Shown: positions 35,901-48,557, numbered from the stretch's first letter. The stretch is 64,000 bases of DNA from Entoloma clypeatum (GCA_963565915.1 OY751491.1:2108001-2172000); one strand, 5' to 3'. Notes: generated by a model from the sequence alone, not told the origin. Translations and numbers: made by a program.

Positions 35901-37300
35901 TCCTTCTCCACCGCCCTCCTTTTCCTCTTCTGGGGTAAACTTGAAGCGCTTCCAGAGGCCATTACACTGTCAAGTTTTCGCTTCCCTTTGACATCACCAA
36001 CCGGCGTGCTGGTTCTTGGACACTCCGCAGAGCCTACATATGCTGGGTCGTCTAAATTCTGCTGACTTCGCTCAGGCATGAAGATACGGAAATCTGAGCG
36101 CAGGTCAGGCGCATCCTTGAAAAGCATAGCGATCTGGCGAGAAACCTCCTCCTTTTGAGAGCGAAAACAAGGAAGAAATGCTTTAATTGGCGTCGCAAGG
36201 AAGATGATTAGATTACCTCATCGATCAGATCGGGCTTCGAGTGATATTGTGACAGGATGTCGAGGAACTGCCGATAGGTTTCTGGATCACAACGTTGCTT
36301 GATCTTTTGCACATATTGGACAGCGGGCTCAATGGCTTGCCCATCGATTGGCATCGATCTTGGATCAGGGGAGGGGGCACCTACGATGTCTGTAACCAGA
36401 CCGCCACGATCAGAATCATACTACATATGAGTCAGCGAAAGAAGAGGTCACCAGGACGCTGATGGGGTTCCGGCGGGTGTCTTGAGGCGTCTTGACCTTT
36501 GGTCCATGAGAAACTTTTGGTACCGTCGTTTGTAGTTTGCATTGTGGTACCCGTGGGTGTCGTCACCCGGATAATGTGGGCATCTGTCGAGCACTCTATC
36601 CGATAACCGACAGGTAAAAACGTGTTGAACCCTTGAACAAGAGTGGCATGGCCGTTGAAAAGGTAGGAAACACGTTGGATGACACCAGGAGTATCGATGC
36701 TGGAAGTTTGATACGGGGTCAGCTCGTCGATAGAGATTGACGACACGAGTCCAACAAGCAAGCCACCTGCCAGCTGGAGGGAAATGCTCACATTTCATTT
36801 TTAAACTCCTTCATGATGTCCAAGAAGCGGTTGTAGACGTCCGGCTGATCGTTGAACTGGACCTTGACAGCATCAAGATAACTCAATGCGTCCGTAACAT
36901 CGAGAGGGCGGTCAAGGGGTGTATATATTTGAGAGTCAACAGTTGATGGTCCTTCTGCAGGTTGCGGAGGCTCATGGGCTATCGGAACCTCATTCTTAGC
37001 CATCAGAGGAGCGTCTAGCGCTGTCGCTGGCGGAGGGATCGGCTCAGAGGCGGATGGCACATCTTTAGTCGACCCGGGCGCTGGTCGTTCTTCCGGTATC
37101 CGTATGTTGTCAACAGCTTCTCGTTTGGCAAGGGTTGCAGCACTCTCCTCAACCTTGAGAGGCTGCGATGACGGAAGGTCGGCGTTTTCGATGGTTCCAG
37201 GGGGCAGTGGAACGGTTTCTGGGGAAAGATCAGAAGCGGAGGGTGTAGGAGCCGGTGTACCGGTGCGTATCTTGTCCATGGTCATTTGGGCGTCGGTCAT
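32917..37300 (-). CDS. SIN3: SIN3 transcriptional corepressor
   Basis: Nuclear scaffold of Rpd3-type histone deacetylase complexes. PAH1 ([20 protein letters not shown], then [13 protein letters not shown] and GFNTFLP) lies at about 36560-36900. PAH2 ([11 protein letters not shown], then [17 protein letters not shown]) is near 36100-36330, and PAH3 ([20 protein letters not shown], then [11 protein letters not shown]) near 35500-35640. The HDAC-interacting domain starts with [10 protein letters not shown], spliced to [14 protein letters not shown] and [12 protein letters not shown], at about 34400-35380. The C-terminal domain ends in [20 protein letters not shown] and MEDV. Short introns occur throughout. 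ATG 37300 is in frame, but a good acceptor (CTAAC...TGTAG) just upstream suggests a further 5' exon. The last exon is partly duplicated at 24690-25010. Confidence 0.93.
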
Positions 37301-38924
37301 GGCGTTGAGCAGAAGATTTGCCGTGCGCTACACCGATCAACTCCCAGTTAGTAGTATTACTTGTTTTGTCATTGTCAAGTCATGTGCTCGGGCAGCCTTA
37401 AAAGGAAATATACGTGTGTCATCGGCATACATACTTACGCAGCTACCAAAGGGCCATGTCGCTCCTGATCAAAACAAAAATCTCTCAGCGACTTCGTCAT
37501 TCATGGTGGATATTCATTGACATGTGCAATTAATGTGATTAGTATCGGCGAATTCAGCCTTACTCAACACTATTTCAGGATATATAAGATGTATCTGCGT
37601 TCACGACGATGAGGGAATCAACTGTGAAAAAATAAGGAGTGAGACATCTCTAACTTTCCGTCTCGAAAATAAAGACAAGGAAGGGGATAGTCAGAGAAGC
37701 CGATGTTTTCATCCGCCTGGCCCCTGCCTAAACCAGTGGTCCAGCAGACCTGTCCCAGAACGGAACAGGTCCACATGACCTCCACCGAGATGAAAGGGAC
37801 CACGAGGATTTGAGCGATAGGCGAGGCGGTCAACGAATGGATGAACTTGATTTCATCTTGGAAAAGTCGCTGGAGGGAGGCAGGTGAAGTAGGCTTACCA
37901 TTACCAGGTCAGATTTCCTCCTTCATCAAGGTCAGAGATTCTAGAGAAGGCATCTGCTGGTCATAGAGAGTCAGTTTTTGGTCGCAGGGATGAGGCAGAA
38001 GGATCAGAAAATGTTTTGGTATAAACGTTGTCCACAAGAGGTTGATTGCTCTCGTTCGGAAGCAGAACTGAAAGTTCGCATCATGGTATGGGAAAGAACG
38101 AGACGATACACTTACCTTGCCTGTAGGAAAAAGTGGCGAGATTTTCCGTTAAAAGAGAAACTGTACAGTTATTGAGGCGGAGCTTGAAGTAACCCACTTT
38201 TGTCGAACAAGTTGCGCTCATGATCATCATGGACTATGTTCACGTTGTCTCGAGAGACTGCATGCTGATGATGTGAGAGCAAAGTTCCTTTCTTCCTTGA
38301 TGATGATTTCTCTCCATATTCCGAGTCGGTGACGTTTTTTCGATGATCCTTGCTCGTAACATGCATCACCAACTGAACCTGTTATTTTCTTTCCATTGTT
38401 CCACACTTTCATTTCGATAGAATCTGACCAACTCCCACAGGTAATTTATTCGGGTATAATCTCCCGCTGTGTCCTGCTGCTTCCGAAGACTATGCTTTGT
38501 TTTTTTCACTGTTGGCACTTGCACAGACCATCTACGGCCTTGTTGTGATGTCAATATCATTGTGGCCGTCCGACGATTTCAAGACGAGTCTGACTGAGGT
38601 GAGATCATTCATTCTGAGCTCTTTTTCTTTTTTTTCGCGCCCAAGGATGATTTAAAAAGAAAACAAGCATATGTCCGATATGTATGAAGGACAACATATG
38701 TTAGTCTGAGGGCCTTCTGTCTGCAAATCGTTTCCTTCGTTCCGCAGGCTGACAATTCCCTCCACTACAGCTCCTTCATTATGGTGGTATCATGGTCAGA
38801 TAACTGAGGATCTACTTTACATAGTCATGTGCATAATATATTTCCATTTCCCCCCATCGTGACTGGCAGCGTCGAGGAGTCGCGTTGTACTTACACGTGA
38901 CCTAATACCTTCACCTCCGCCACA
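37301..38924. other. 1.6-kb intergenic region, possible SIN3 5' exons
   Basis: Between divergent SIN3 and the coiled-coil gene. It probably contains SIN3 5' sequence and both promoters. Small open frames show no recognisable domains. T-rich tracts lie near 38610-38640. Confidence 0.45.
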
Positions 38925-40913
38925 ATGACCGCCGACGCTGGATCGAACGGGAACGGGGTATGGCACGCAATACGCCCATGGACGCCTCCTCTCTCCCTTA
39001 ATACCCGCGAAATCACCTCCGTCTCGGTCACCTTCATTCTTTCCTCACACTTGGCCGATCTCAATGATGATGCACTTGGCCTTATCATGGCAGAAGAAGC
39101 CAACGACGATAACAACCCCGCAGCAGAAGGAAGTCTCGATTCGGAGGCGCTGGAGCCCAAGAAGAAATCAGTCATATCCGACGCTCTCGCAAAGGGTCTT
39201 TCTGTCAACGTGAATGGATCACCATGGCAAAGAGTCTTCATCAGGGTAGATGACGCCGCCGACGAGGCTGTAATTATCATATACGGTCTTATGCCCGGGA
39301 GGCAGTACGACATCGACTTGGGCCTCGTACAGGGTGATTCAAATAACAAGATCCGGCGGCAAGTCGTTACAGAAGGTACGCAGAGTGTTCGAGATCGACA
39401 CTACCGTGGATCCTTCTCTGACTCATTTATAGACGCAGACTTAGAGCTAGAGCCTCCAGAAGAACCAACCGATCCCGAGTCTCCTTCTTTCAGTCACTCA
39501 ACCTCTTCTGATCCTGCACCCTCCACGCCGTCGACGTCTCCGAGCCGCACCCTTCCAAACACACCCCCATCATCCGACGCCCCCATTACCGCTGATGAAC
39601 ATGTCTCCCAGCTTGAGCGCACGCTTTCTGTCCTCAACGCCGAGCGCGAAACCCTTACCAGCTCTCTCAAGTCTTCGCGACGCGACTCACAAAAAGCTGA
39701 CGCCTCCCTCCGCTCCGAGATCGACATCCTGAAGCGCGCATCAGAGAAGCATGTGGCTGCTGAGCAACGAGCGAAACAAAAGATCTTGTCTTTGCAAGAA
39801 GCGCTCAAGCGTGCCCAAACCGCGACGCGTGAGACTGAGGAGCTCGTCAAACAAGCTGAGCAGGTTGTGCCCGAATTAAAGAAACAGCGGGAGGAAAAGG
39901 AAAAGGAGTACGTCAAGGTCAAAGAAGAAGCTGACAGAGTTCGAAAGGAAAAGGATCGGCTGCTCGAGAAAGAGAAGAAGAAGATCGAGACGATGAAGAC
40001 GGAACTCGCCGGACTCACCAACAAGGCGGAGAAGCTCAATGCCAAGAAGGAAAAACTCGAAACGAGTACCATATCCGAACTCGAAGAGCAGCTGAAAGAA
40101 GTGGAACGGGAGATTGAAAAAGTCGAGAAGGAGTCCACCTACGCGTCCGTCTTCCCAGATCCACAAGAGTTTCTGATGGACGACTTCATGCTGGACGAGC
40201 CTGATCCACGTTCCCCGGCATATCCGTACCTCCCTCTCCAAAGAATGCGACAACCAGTCTCTCCAGGAACAATCGGCCGACCTGGGCCCATCCAACGCCC
40301 TCAACCTTCTGAGCAACAACTCTCTTTTCTTCACCAGCCATCATGGAGCCTGAGTGCGCCCCCACGCCAACAACCACAACAAACCCAACATGCTCCATCC
40401 CAGTCTCACTCACAATCACAACCACAACCATCTCGCTCTCACAACCCACGGTCATCCTCCCTCCAGTACCAGCACACGCCGAATTCATCGATTCCACTGA
40501 CAAACTCGCACCGACACCTATCTCTGAAGTCCACCGGCTCCACACATTCCCCAACAACCTCCGCTGCTTCTTCTACCAGTGCGATCTCAATGACCACATC
40601 AACATCGCCCACCACCCCGACATCTATATCCACCCTCTCCAGCCGCGCCCCCGCATTCGAACCTGGTCGCCCACTAAAAAACTCTACCTCGTCACATTCC
40701 TCTCACTCCTCCACTTCTTCCAACCAGCGATCGACACCAGGTCCTGGTTTGCTCGGTCCCGGTTTCTCGCGGGCAACAGGAGGAAAATCAATCAATACCA
40801 CGGCTTCCAATGGCAGCATCAACACTAATGCGAACACCATCAAAACCAAGGTGCGATCGCACTCGGTGGTATCACGCACGGTAGGACAGCATAAATCCGA
40901 ACCTGTACGATGA
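38925..40913 (+). CDS. coiled-coil protein with N-terminal Fn3-like region and Ser/Pro-rich tail
   Basis: A single 662-codon exon. Residues about 85-135 (WQRVFIRVDDAADEAVIIIY then GLMPGRQYDIDL) look like a small beta domain with the fibronectin III type G..PG..Y motif. An acidic Ser/Pro linker precedes residues about 225-405, a long Lys/Glu-rich coiled coil (repeated EELVKQ, KEKEYVKVKEEA, EKEKKKIE patterns). After that comes a low-complexity Gln/Ser/Pro/Thr tail with basic C-terminus. The arrangement recalls fungal proteins annotated as ubiquitination-network (AcrB-like), but I do not recognise it with confidence. No membrane segment is seen. The long minus-strand frame opposite it is a codon-bias shadow. 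Confidence 0.8.
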   Translation: MTADAGSNGNGVWHAIRPWTPPLSLNTREITSVSVTFILSSHLADLNDDALGLIMAEEANDDNNPAAEGSLDSEALEPKKKSVISDALAKGLSVNVNGSPWQRVFIRVDDAADEAVIIIYGLMPGRQYDIDLGLVQGDSNNKIRRQVVTEGTQSVRDRHYRGSFSDSFIDADLELEPPEEPTDPESPSFSHSTSSDPAPSTPSTSPSRTLPNTPPSSDAPITADEHVSQLERTLSVLNAERETLTSSLKSSRRDSQKADASLRSEIDILKRASEKHVAAEQRAKQKILSLQEALKRAQTATRETEELVKQAEQVVPELKKQREEKEKEYVKVKEEADRVRKEKDRLLEKEKKKIETMKTELAGLTNKAEKLNAKKEKLETSTISELEEQLKEVEREIEKVEKESTYASVFPDPQEFLMDDFMLDEPDPRSPAYPYLPLQRMRQPVSPGTIGRPGPIQRPQPSEQQLSFLHQPSWSLSAPPRQQPQQTQHAPSQSHSQSQPQPSRSHNPRSSSLQYQHTPNSSIPLTNSHRHLSLKSTGSTHSPTTSAASSTSAISMTTSTSPTTPTSISTLSSRAPAFEPGRPLKNSTSSHSSHSSTSSNQRSTPGPGLLGPGFSRATGGKSINTTASNGSINTNANTIKTKVRSHSVVSRTVGQHKSEPVR

Positions 40914-41256
40914 GTGGCAACAGACTTGCAAGGATGGCGATGTATGGGTCAAGCGCTTTGGATTTTTAAGGGCTTCCAGACTCGTGCCATAATTAACCGA
41001 TGACAACGGGTTGTATGGTGCTTGCGGAGATGTTGGGCATGTGTTGCGCGAGCGTGTTGTAGCGATTGATCACTGCCAGCTTGGTATGTCTGTTTTGACG
41101 TAGGCTGTCTGTAGACGGCTCAGGTGCTAGCATGATGAGCCTTTGTACAGCGATCGAGTTTCCTGTACAGCATACTCTAACCTGTAATTATTGTACTGAC
41201 GATTACTGCATGCAACTTTGGAAGTGCTGAAATTTGAAGGCCATGTATCGAACAAG
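40914..41256. other. convergent intergenic gap
   Basis: About 340 bp between two stop codons on opposite strands. Presumably 3' untranslated regions of both genes; nothing else seen. Confidence 0.4.
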
Positions 41257-42925
41257 TTACAGATCCACCTGCGTGCTCAGGATCTTAACAGGATCAATGC
41301 CTATCCCATCAACAACCTTCTCATTGGCCCTTGCCACCGCTCTCTGGGCCTTGCCCATTCCGAACCCCAAGCTAATCCCCGCGAGCTCCGACCTCCTGCC
41401 TGAGCGGCCAATTCCACTCTGATGCTCCTCTACAGTCTTGCTTATGCCTTCCAATGTCGTCCATGCGCCCTTGTACCCCAATCCACCTTTCTCAGGCGGC
41501 AACCGTGCCCTGGAGTCGTCAAAGATCAAATGCACCGAAATCAACGCAAACAGCGATGGCTGTAGATTTACCACATCGCCGTCGATGGGCGGAAGTAGCC
41601 TCTCTGCCAGCATCTTTACACACCGCCGCCGAGAGTTGACCAGGGAGTGTCGAGTAAGGCAATACGCCTCGATCATATACGCCACGATGAGCATCAACGT
41701 TGGCGGCAAGTTCGGGAACGTGCACTCTCCGTCCGTCATGGTCTCCAGACACGTATACACATCGCCATACGTCTGAACCGGTCCCGGGTCCGCAACGACG
41801 AAAGCCTGTCCGCCGATGTCCGGATTCATCGTCTTCCGCCCTCCGCCAAGATTGCGCAGCTCAATAAGCCGTTGCTCGTAGCACAGGTGCGCTAGCGCAC
41901 AGTTCTCCACGTAGCAGAAGGACTGCATGGTATTCGCAACCCACGTCGGGTTTGTCCCCCGCACGAGGTACGCTCCGCAGAACATGTCTCCCCTCGGCCC
42001 AAACACCCCGTTCCCAGGCCGGATGCACCCCGTCCTCAGTACGCCACCACTCCCGTCCTTTCCCGATGGCGTCCTGTCCGCAGCGCGCACGAGCCTGTCC
42101 GCCCGCATTTTCGTGACGGCATAGTTCGAGAAGAACTCCTCGTGCTTCTGGGGCAGCAATCTCTCATCGTCATTGATGATCTGCACGTAATGCTTCGGCT
42201 CCTTCTGCCAGGGCGACAGGAAGAAGTGCGAGCGTCTGATTCCAACAGAGCCGGAGGACGTGTAGATGAGTATGCTGGCGCCGATGGCCCGCGCAGCGTC
42301 GATGACGTTTTCGGTGCCTTTGACATTGACGCGCTCCGATGCTGGCAGGAGGGACTTGTGTCGCTCGTAGAATCGGATGTTGGCTGCTGTGTGGAATATC
42401 GTTATTTCCGGTGTGGTGGTGGTACCATGGGAATTCGGCCATGGCGCGCTGAATGCGGCGTGGAGGGCGGCGGAGTCTGACACGTCAACTTGTATGAATT
42501 GTGTATTCTTTGCTATTCCGGTTGTGAGATCTTCTCGCACTGGGGGTCGTAGATCGAGCATTCGGATGCATTTGGGGTCTTCCCCGCGTTCTAGCAGTGA
42601 ATAAACGATCCATCCTCCGAGGAAACCTCCCTATAGAGCATTGTAAGTCGTTTCAGACCCGGAGACACGCCATCAGACGCACCCCACCAACGATGATATA
42701 CCTCCGTCCTGTCTTGGGCGGCAGTTGTTCGTGGATAGATATTGGTGGAGATTGAGAAAGCCGGGCAGAAAGCGAACGAACAGACTCTGGTGTGCACCGT
42801 TTAGGGGAGAACGCGAGGACCTCGTTTGGAATTCTAGTCAACTGCTTGTCGTTGACTCGGATGTACAAGAGCACTAGTGCGACGAAGAGAATGAAAGCGA
42901 GGCTTCCTGTCGCCCAGAAAGCCAT
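41257..42925 (-). CDS. membrane-anchored 3-beta-HSD/NAD(P)-epimerase-like dehydrogenase
   Basis: Extended short-chain dehydrogenase. Exons 42925-42683 and 42630-41257 (minus) join to 538 residues. The N-terminus has a hydrophobic anchor (WATGSLAFILFVALVLLYI). The splice restores IIVGGGGFLGGWIV, the Rossmann glycine loop, followed by LDLRPP (the Asp binds NAD ribose). IFHTAA, YTSSGSVG and NYAVTK supply the usual SDR elements, with the YxxxK pair in the last. CIRPGNGVFGPRGD and TWVANTMQSFCYVEN match the 3-beta-hydroxysteroid/sterol-4-carboxylate dehydrogenase group. It is longer than the sterol enzyme Erg26, so a related but not identical substrate is likely. Endoplasmic reticulum location is inferred from the anchor. 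Confidence 0.85.
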
Positions 42926-44487
42926 CGTTCGTCGAACGAGGGTGATTTGCAAGAGTGAGGGACCAAGGAAAAACGTTTACATATTGCAGGGTAAAACGCG
43001 GAGCGACCATGACCCACCACAGATTTGCTCGATATTGACTCATACGTAATACATTTTTACTAAATACGCTTCCCTATGGGTCACCAAAGTGAAGATTACC
43101 GTAGACACATGCAAGAACGGCTCGTAAGGATCAAATAGGAGAGTCAACGTTTTGCCAAGTACGAAGAGGGAGCGGGGTGTCTGCATCATGAACTACAAGC
43201 GATACTTGCTGGGTGTGATTTGTTGGGAAATTAATCACTTGTGTGGACGAGTGAAACGATGCAGGAGCCCCAGACTGTAAGTCGATCCATGACAGAGACG
43301 GTTACATTTCTGACATAACCTGGTGAAGCTAATAATTCCTGTATCATGACTGATGGATCGGTGTACCTGGGGGCGGACAAACAACATTCGATCATAAAGA
43401 CATCAGCACCCTTGTTTCCTTTTTTCGAAATGTATCGCCCACCGTAATCGTCGGTCAATGTGGATCTCATGCATCATGATATGGATGCGGGGATGAAGCA
43501 TAAGAGGAGACTAAGCCCTCCCATGAGAGGATGTATCGGGAAAAAAAAAACCTTCAATGAGGGCAAATGATCGCCTTGTAGCTTTTCCAGAAACTCGGAG
43601 GTGGTGAGGGAACAGCATACTTGACAAAGGGAAATTGAGACGTCAACCAACCCTCTGATGCCTTTCTAGACCCTGTCCTCCGCTCCTTGGCGTGATGTCG
43701 GGCCTGTATCGACCTCCGCAGGGCCTAAACATAAACAAGGGTACCACTATATCGCCACTGGCAGTAAAAGTCATCATACAGTTCCGAAACTTAATGATAC
43801 ACCCAAAAACATGGCTGTCAGTCTGACTCGGAGGGTGAGGGTCGTTTTCGAGATTATCGCTTGAAGACCCGCCTCCGTAGCTATTTTCAAATGGTTTTGA
43901 ACGATGTCGAAGCATGCATGATCTCTCTGGGAGCAGCTGCAGTTTCGCAAAAGAATGAATGCTTTGATAGGGTTTAATTGCCCATCGGACGGCGCGCAAG
44001 GTGGGGGCACACGGGAGAGGGGATGGGCTACTGCAGTCGCAGCGGGGGTGGGCGATGTGGGCGGTCAAGGGGTTTGTGGGGTGGGGTGGTCGACGCCACG
44101 CCATATGACGTTCGACGCCGCAGCCTGCGTTGCTCTTGCTTACAGTGGCTGTTTGAGATGGTAACCGGTTTTGACGCCCGGGTTATTTGATCTGAGCTTG
44201 CGGCGACTGATGGGTTGGGCGAAGAAGCGGTGCGGATTAGAGGCTTGCAAATCTACGATGTGGTTGAGGGTAGTGTCCCTAGTTTTCTTTCATGAAATGT
44301 CAGGTTGGTTCACGGGGGGCAACAGATTGAATAAAATGGTACAGTACACCTGATAAGATCCTACATGAGGTTACTTGGAAGCTGTAAATTTAAACAGGGT
44401 AGCGGATAGATGGAATGAGCTCCTTTAATCTTGGCTGCCAGTGACTCGGACAATGTTGATACAGAAGTCAGGACCTTCGCTGAATGT
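42926..44487. other. 1.6-kb intergenic region, nothing recognised
   Basis: Short frames such as the minus-strand one at 43643-44104 have no recognisable domain. A short A-run lies near 43542. No repeats relating it to the accessory island were noticed. Confidence 0.45.
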
Positions 44488-46929
44488 TCACAAACTAGTC
44501 GCCTCATCTGCATTGAGAATGAGAGTCGTGAAGAAGCGAATCTTCTCCAAGAATACATCGATCCCAATATCTAACATTTCCCAACAAAGTGAGAAGAACC
44601 TCATAACTTTACAGCAACACGAGAAAAACGTACGCTCATTGACCGTATGCACTCCTCCAACTAACCGGTTCTTGCTCTTCCCCGAGTTGTGGTGATTATA
44701 CCGGTAGATATGTCTTGTCAGATTCCAATAGAAACGCGTATCTATATTGTTCTGGTTGAACATCCTCCTCAGCAGACATCAAAAAAAAGTCCAACTCACC
44801 AGTATTCCCAGACGGCATCGATGGGCTCACAAAAATATGATCATTCCCCTCCAGCTTCCTATGTGAATTATACGCCGCCTTGATAGTCCCCGAAAGCAGC
44901 CGATACGGAGCCGCATCCTTCCCAGTGGGCGTGACAGGCGCCGGCTCAATCGCAGTGTCAAACGCATCGCTCAACGTCAGCGTCCCACTCGAAGGCGCCC
45001 CCGCCTCCGAGATCTGCTCCCCAAACGCGTTGAGGGTCAAATTGAATCTCCTCGCGAGATGCTTGACAAGCTTCGTGTCGTGGCTCTTCGTTTCGGCTAC
45101 CGAACTGTCACGATGATCACAATGGCATCAGGGAAGGTGAAAGGAAAAGCGGTCAAGTAGTACACGACGAACCTGATCACTGCGATTCGATGATTGACAA
45201 TAGCCGATGCGCGTTCAGGCAGTGCGTTGGCCTTCACTCCGCCGTGGATCATGTCGATGGCTTGGGTCGTTCCAACGAGGCTCTCATACATGCGGTCTTT
45301 TTGGAACAGAATTTTTTGCAATGTATAAAGGGCTGCTTCGGAGTGCGCAGCGTGCTTGATCACCTTCCGATAAGGCGAGGGCAGGTCCTTGCTGTGTTCG
45401 GCAACGCACTGGAACATGCTATACAGGGGGTCTTTTCTCGTCTGGAACATGGATCCAATATGCGAACCGAAAAAAGGTAAGATTGGAACGTACGAGACGG
45501 GCTCTCGTTGGGTTTGCTTCATAGTGGACAAGAAGTGCTGCGAGAATCCCGATGCTCTGGGGATTCAGTGAATATTGTTGGCTCTCATGAGACAAGCATA
45601 TAAGGACTTGCTGTATGTTTCGGGGGAACACTTGAATGTCCGCCAGCAGCAGTAACCTCAACTTGAACATCGAGATAACCTTTTTCGGCGATACCAGGTG
45701 TGGCGAAGACAGACCCATATTGCTCCGTGAATCCTCCTAGAACAGAAGGGTTTCAGCAAAAATTGGGATAGGTAAATATCCACATACCGCCTTCATCTAC
45801 GACGAATGCAATGCCGTCTTCGCCATATAGGTTGAGAAGGGCTTTGGCCAGCTCATGAGCGCCCTAGACGGGAGTTCATCATGATAGCTTCGACAAAAGA
45901 GCAGCCTAGAGCAGCACACGTACCCTCTCTCCACTGACTTCTTCATCAAATCCAAAGGCAAGGACGACGGTTCTCGTAGGCCTGAAGTCACCTTCCAGGA
46001 GAGATTCGATGCTTGATCTAGGGTCGTTATTAGTATAGAACCTACAATGATCGGGGAGGAAAGGAGCGAACAAGACGCCAATCAATCCGCTTTTATCATC
46101 CGAACTTCCTCTTCCCCAGACGCTCTCACCTAAGTTATGTCCCGCTGAATTTTCGGTCGACGTCATAAGAAATTATTTTACCATCGAAGTAGCCGGAATA
46201 TGGAGGGTGAGTCCATTCAGATACCGTCGAAGGGTCGACTGGAACGACGTCTGATGTGTGGTTTGAATAGGATGATCTGAAGCTTGAACAAAATTGAGAA
46301 CATACCTTGATGGGCGGCCAAAAGAATGGGTTTTAGGGAGTCGTTGGACCCGGGCCAGACGTACAATAAACCATATGTGTTGACTTTGGTGAGCTGGAGT
46401 ACTGAGTGGCTAATGTAGCATGATGCTGTTGAACAGTCCTGGATGATCTGCAAGGGGACTTACACTCGAGGAAAGGCATCGAGGAGATAGCTATGGAATG
46501 GGGCAAATGCGTCCCACCGAGGATCTTCGCCCACAGGGCCTAGGTCGTCAAACGACTCCGTTCTGTGAATTTTGTTGTGAGCTGCGCCGCACTATCAACG
46601 GCGGATTGGAACACCCACGGAACCCTGACAGCACCTCCCAGCCAATCTACGGCTCTCGCCTTGAAATCCTCCGTTCCATAGATCGAACTCAGAGAATCCC
46701 AGAGAGGGCGGTTTGCATCGGGAACTAAGACATCGACCTGGGGGCAAGCTTCCGCATTGCCCCGGTTCCAGCTTATGTCAACTTTGAAGACATTAGAAAA
46801 GTAACAGCCAAAGCCAAGGGCAGCGACGAGGAGGACAGCCGTAAGTTTTGCGGACTTGTTAGAACTTTGGTTCAGTTTCGTTTGGGAGATTGTTGATGGA
46901 AGGACATCTTTCTCGAGATTTGTGTTCAT
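44488..46929 (-). CDS. CPS1: vacuolar carboxypeptidase S (M20 metallopeptidase)
   Basis: Zinc exopeptidase releasing C-terminal residues from peptides in the vacuole. A short cytoplasmic N-terminus precedes one membrane anchor (LTAVLLVAALGFGCYF), as expected for type II sorting. Catalytic elements in order: LLAAHQ spliced to DVVPVDP (zinc His and Asp), FGFDEEVSGERG (catalytic Glu pair), VVDEGG, GGHSSVPP (dimerisation-domain region), HGGVKANALPE and the C-terminal RYNHHNSG...GVHTVNE with the last zinc His. The end reads FLEKIRFFTTLILNADE. About eight short introns. Neighbour CBM19-like gene is divergent with 240 bp between start codons. Confidence 0.92.
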
Positions 46930-47037
46930 GGTTGAGGTGAACCCTAACCCTAGATTAGAACTTGTTTTAGAACAATGACCCTTTGAAGAACAATAGCCTT
47001 TGCAGAAAAAAAAAAAAAAAAAGATTGTCCCCCCGCC

Positions 47038-47046
47038 CTATATAAA
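47038..47046 (+). promoter_or_regulatory. TATA box of the CBM19-like gene
   Basis: CTATATAAA lies 124 bp upstream of ATG 47170, followed by a CT-rich stretch typical of strong fungal promoters. A run of about 17 A residues precedes it (47007-47023). The ATG at 47049 is too close to the TATA box to be the start. Confidence 0.6.
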
Positions 47047-47169
47047 CCATGACCTTTCCTCTCTTTTTATCCGCTTCTTCTGCCTTCTGCCCTTCCTTTT
47101 CTTTGAGCCAGGTGCTCCAGACTTGTCTCTACGACCTCCACGATCTCTCGACACACCCACATCGCTATC

Positions 47170-48557
47170 ATGACTCCCCGTGTATCCACTGCTTTCCTTT
47201 TATTGGCCTTTTTGCCTGCCCTTGCTCCAGTCATGGGCGCCCCTACCCACCTTATCTCTCGTCAGCAAAGCAATGGAACTACCAACGCCACTCCATTGCA
47301 GCAACAAAACGGCCTGGCTGCCCAAAAATTGAATACTCAATTCGCGAATCTCACTGCCACAGACTCTTGCGATGGTGCGTACCCTCTGATAACTCGCTCC
47401 TTCCACCTATCTGAATTTTATCCGTAGCTGGCGCCATGGCTTGTGTTAACCAACAATTCGCGCAATGTGTTGGGGGAAAATGGGCATTGACTCCTTGCTC
47501 CTCCGGCATGATCTGTGTCGCCCTGCCGCTCGTTAACAAGGCAGGCACCGCCATCTCATGTGATACCCAAAAGGACGCCCTAGCACGATTCGAAGCCGCG
47601 GGTGTTCAGGGTGGTCTCACTGGCACGGGAGAAGACGACGGTGGAGAGTGCGATGATGACAATGGTACTGCAGATGATGACAACAATGGTGGCCAAGAAG
47701 AGTGCGATGATGACTCCACCACCGTGACTTCTGCAGCCTCCACCCCTACCGCGAATGCGAGCGGGATTCTCACGTCTTTGGGAGTGACTACTACACCATC
47801 GCCTTCTCCCACTGCGAACGGTAACCAGATCCTCACGTCTTTTGGAACGACCACACCTACGCCTTCCCCGTCAGCCCCCTCCAATAATTACAAGCGCGAG
47901 AAGCGTCAATTCACTAACATCACCTCTTTCCTCACCACTCCCGGATCCTCAACTGCCCTTCCATCCTCTTCCCCATCGCCATCCTCTTCCCCACTCACCG
48001 TGACGGTCGTCCCTTCACCATCCACCATACCCATCGGGTCCTCGTCCGTCCCCACCGTGACTGTGACAGCCACAGGCACCTCTTTCCCAGTCATTACCTC
48101 CACGCCATCCAGCACCAGTGGTGAGGCTGAGCCTACCGGTATCGTCATCGGCTCCGACGGTTTTCGCACTGTCACTGTCGTCTCGACCGTGATCGTTGGC
48201 TGCGGTGCCTCGACGGCCTTCCCCTCTGCCGCCACGTCGACCATAGGCTCGGCCCCTCTCAGCAGCTCTGTCCCCACTGCATCCCTACCTGCCGCCCCGG
48301 TCACCGCCACCATCGCCTCCTCTGGCAGCGGCAGCAGCATCCCCGCTTCGAGCGGCGCCCCCACCCTTGTCCCAGTGTTTTCGTCGTTCTCCGCATCCTC
48401 CTCGTCCGCGAGTTCGACTCCCACAGGCGCCACCGCAACACAACAAGGAGGTATCCTCTTCACACCGGCACCTGCGCCGACTCCCGCTCCTTCTCCCAAC
48501 AACGGCGCCGCTGGGGCCTCGATCAATCTTACGGCTACCATTGGCTCAAGCTATTAG
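47170..48557 (+). CDS. secreted CBM19-like chitin-binding, Ser/Thr-rich protein
   Basis: Exons 47170-47374 and 47428-48557 join to 444 residues. A signal peptide (STAFLLLAFLPALAPVMGA) is followed by a short linker and one cysteine-rich module: DSCDAGAMACVNQQFAQC, then GGKWALTPCSSGMICVALPL and a final Cys, matching carbohydrate-binding module 19 (chitin-binding). After it comes a Cys-poor acidic stretch (ECDDDNGTADDDN), then about 250 residues of Ser/Thr/Pro-rich sequence likely to be heavily O-glycosylated. No catalytic domain and no clear GPI-anchor signal are present. Probably a cell-wall protein. The strong TATA promoter suggests high expression. The long antisense frames are shadows of repetitive codons. 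Confidence 0.85.

Noticed and set aside
37978..38560. Small genes in the SIN3 upstream gap
   Set aside because: Short frames without domains or consistent splice sites.
39494..40138. 214-codon minus-strand frame opposite the coiled-coil gene
   Set aside because: Ser-rich shadow created by the Lys/Glu codon bias of the plus-strand gene.
47906..48541. 211-codon minus-strand frame opposite the CBM19-like gene
   Set aside because: Shadow of the Ser/Thr/Pro-rich coding strand; the sense frame has signal peptide, intron and Cys module.
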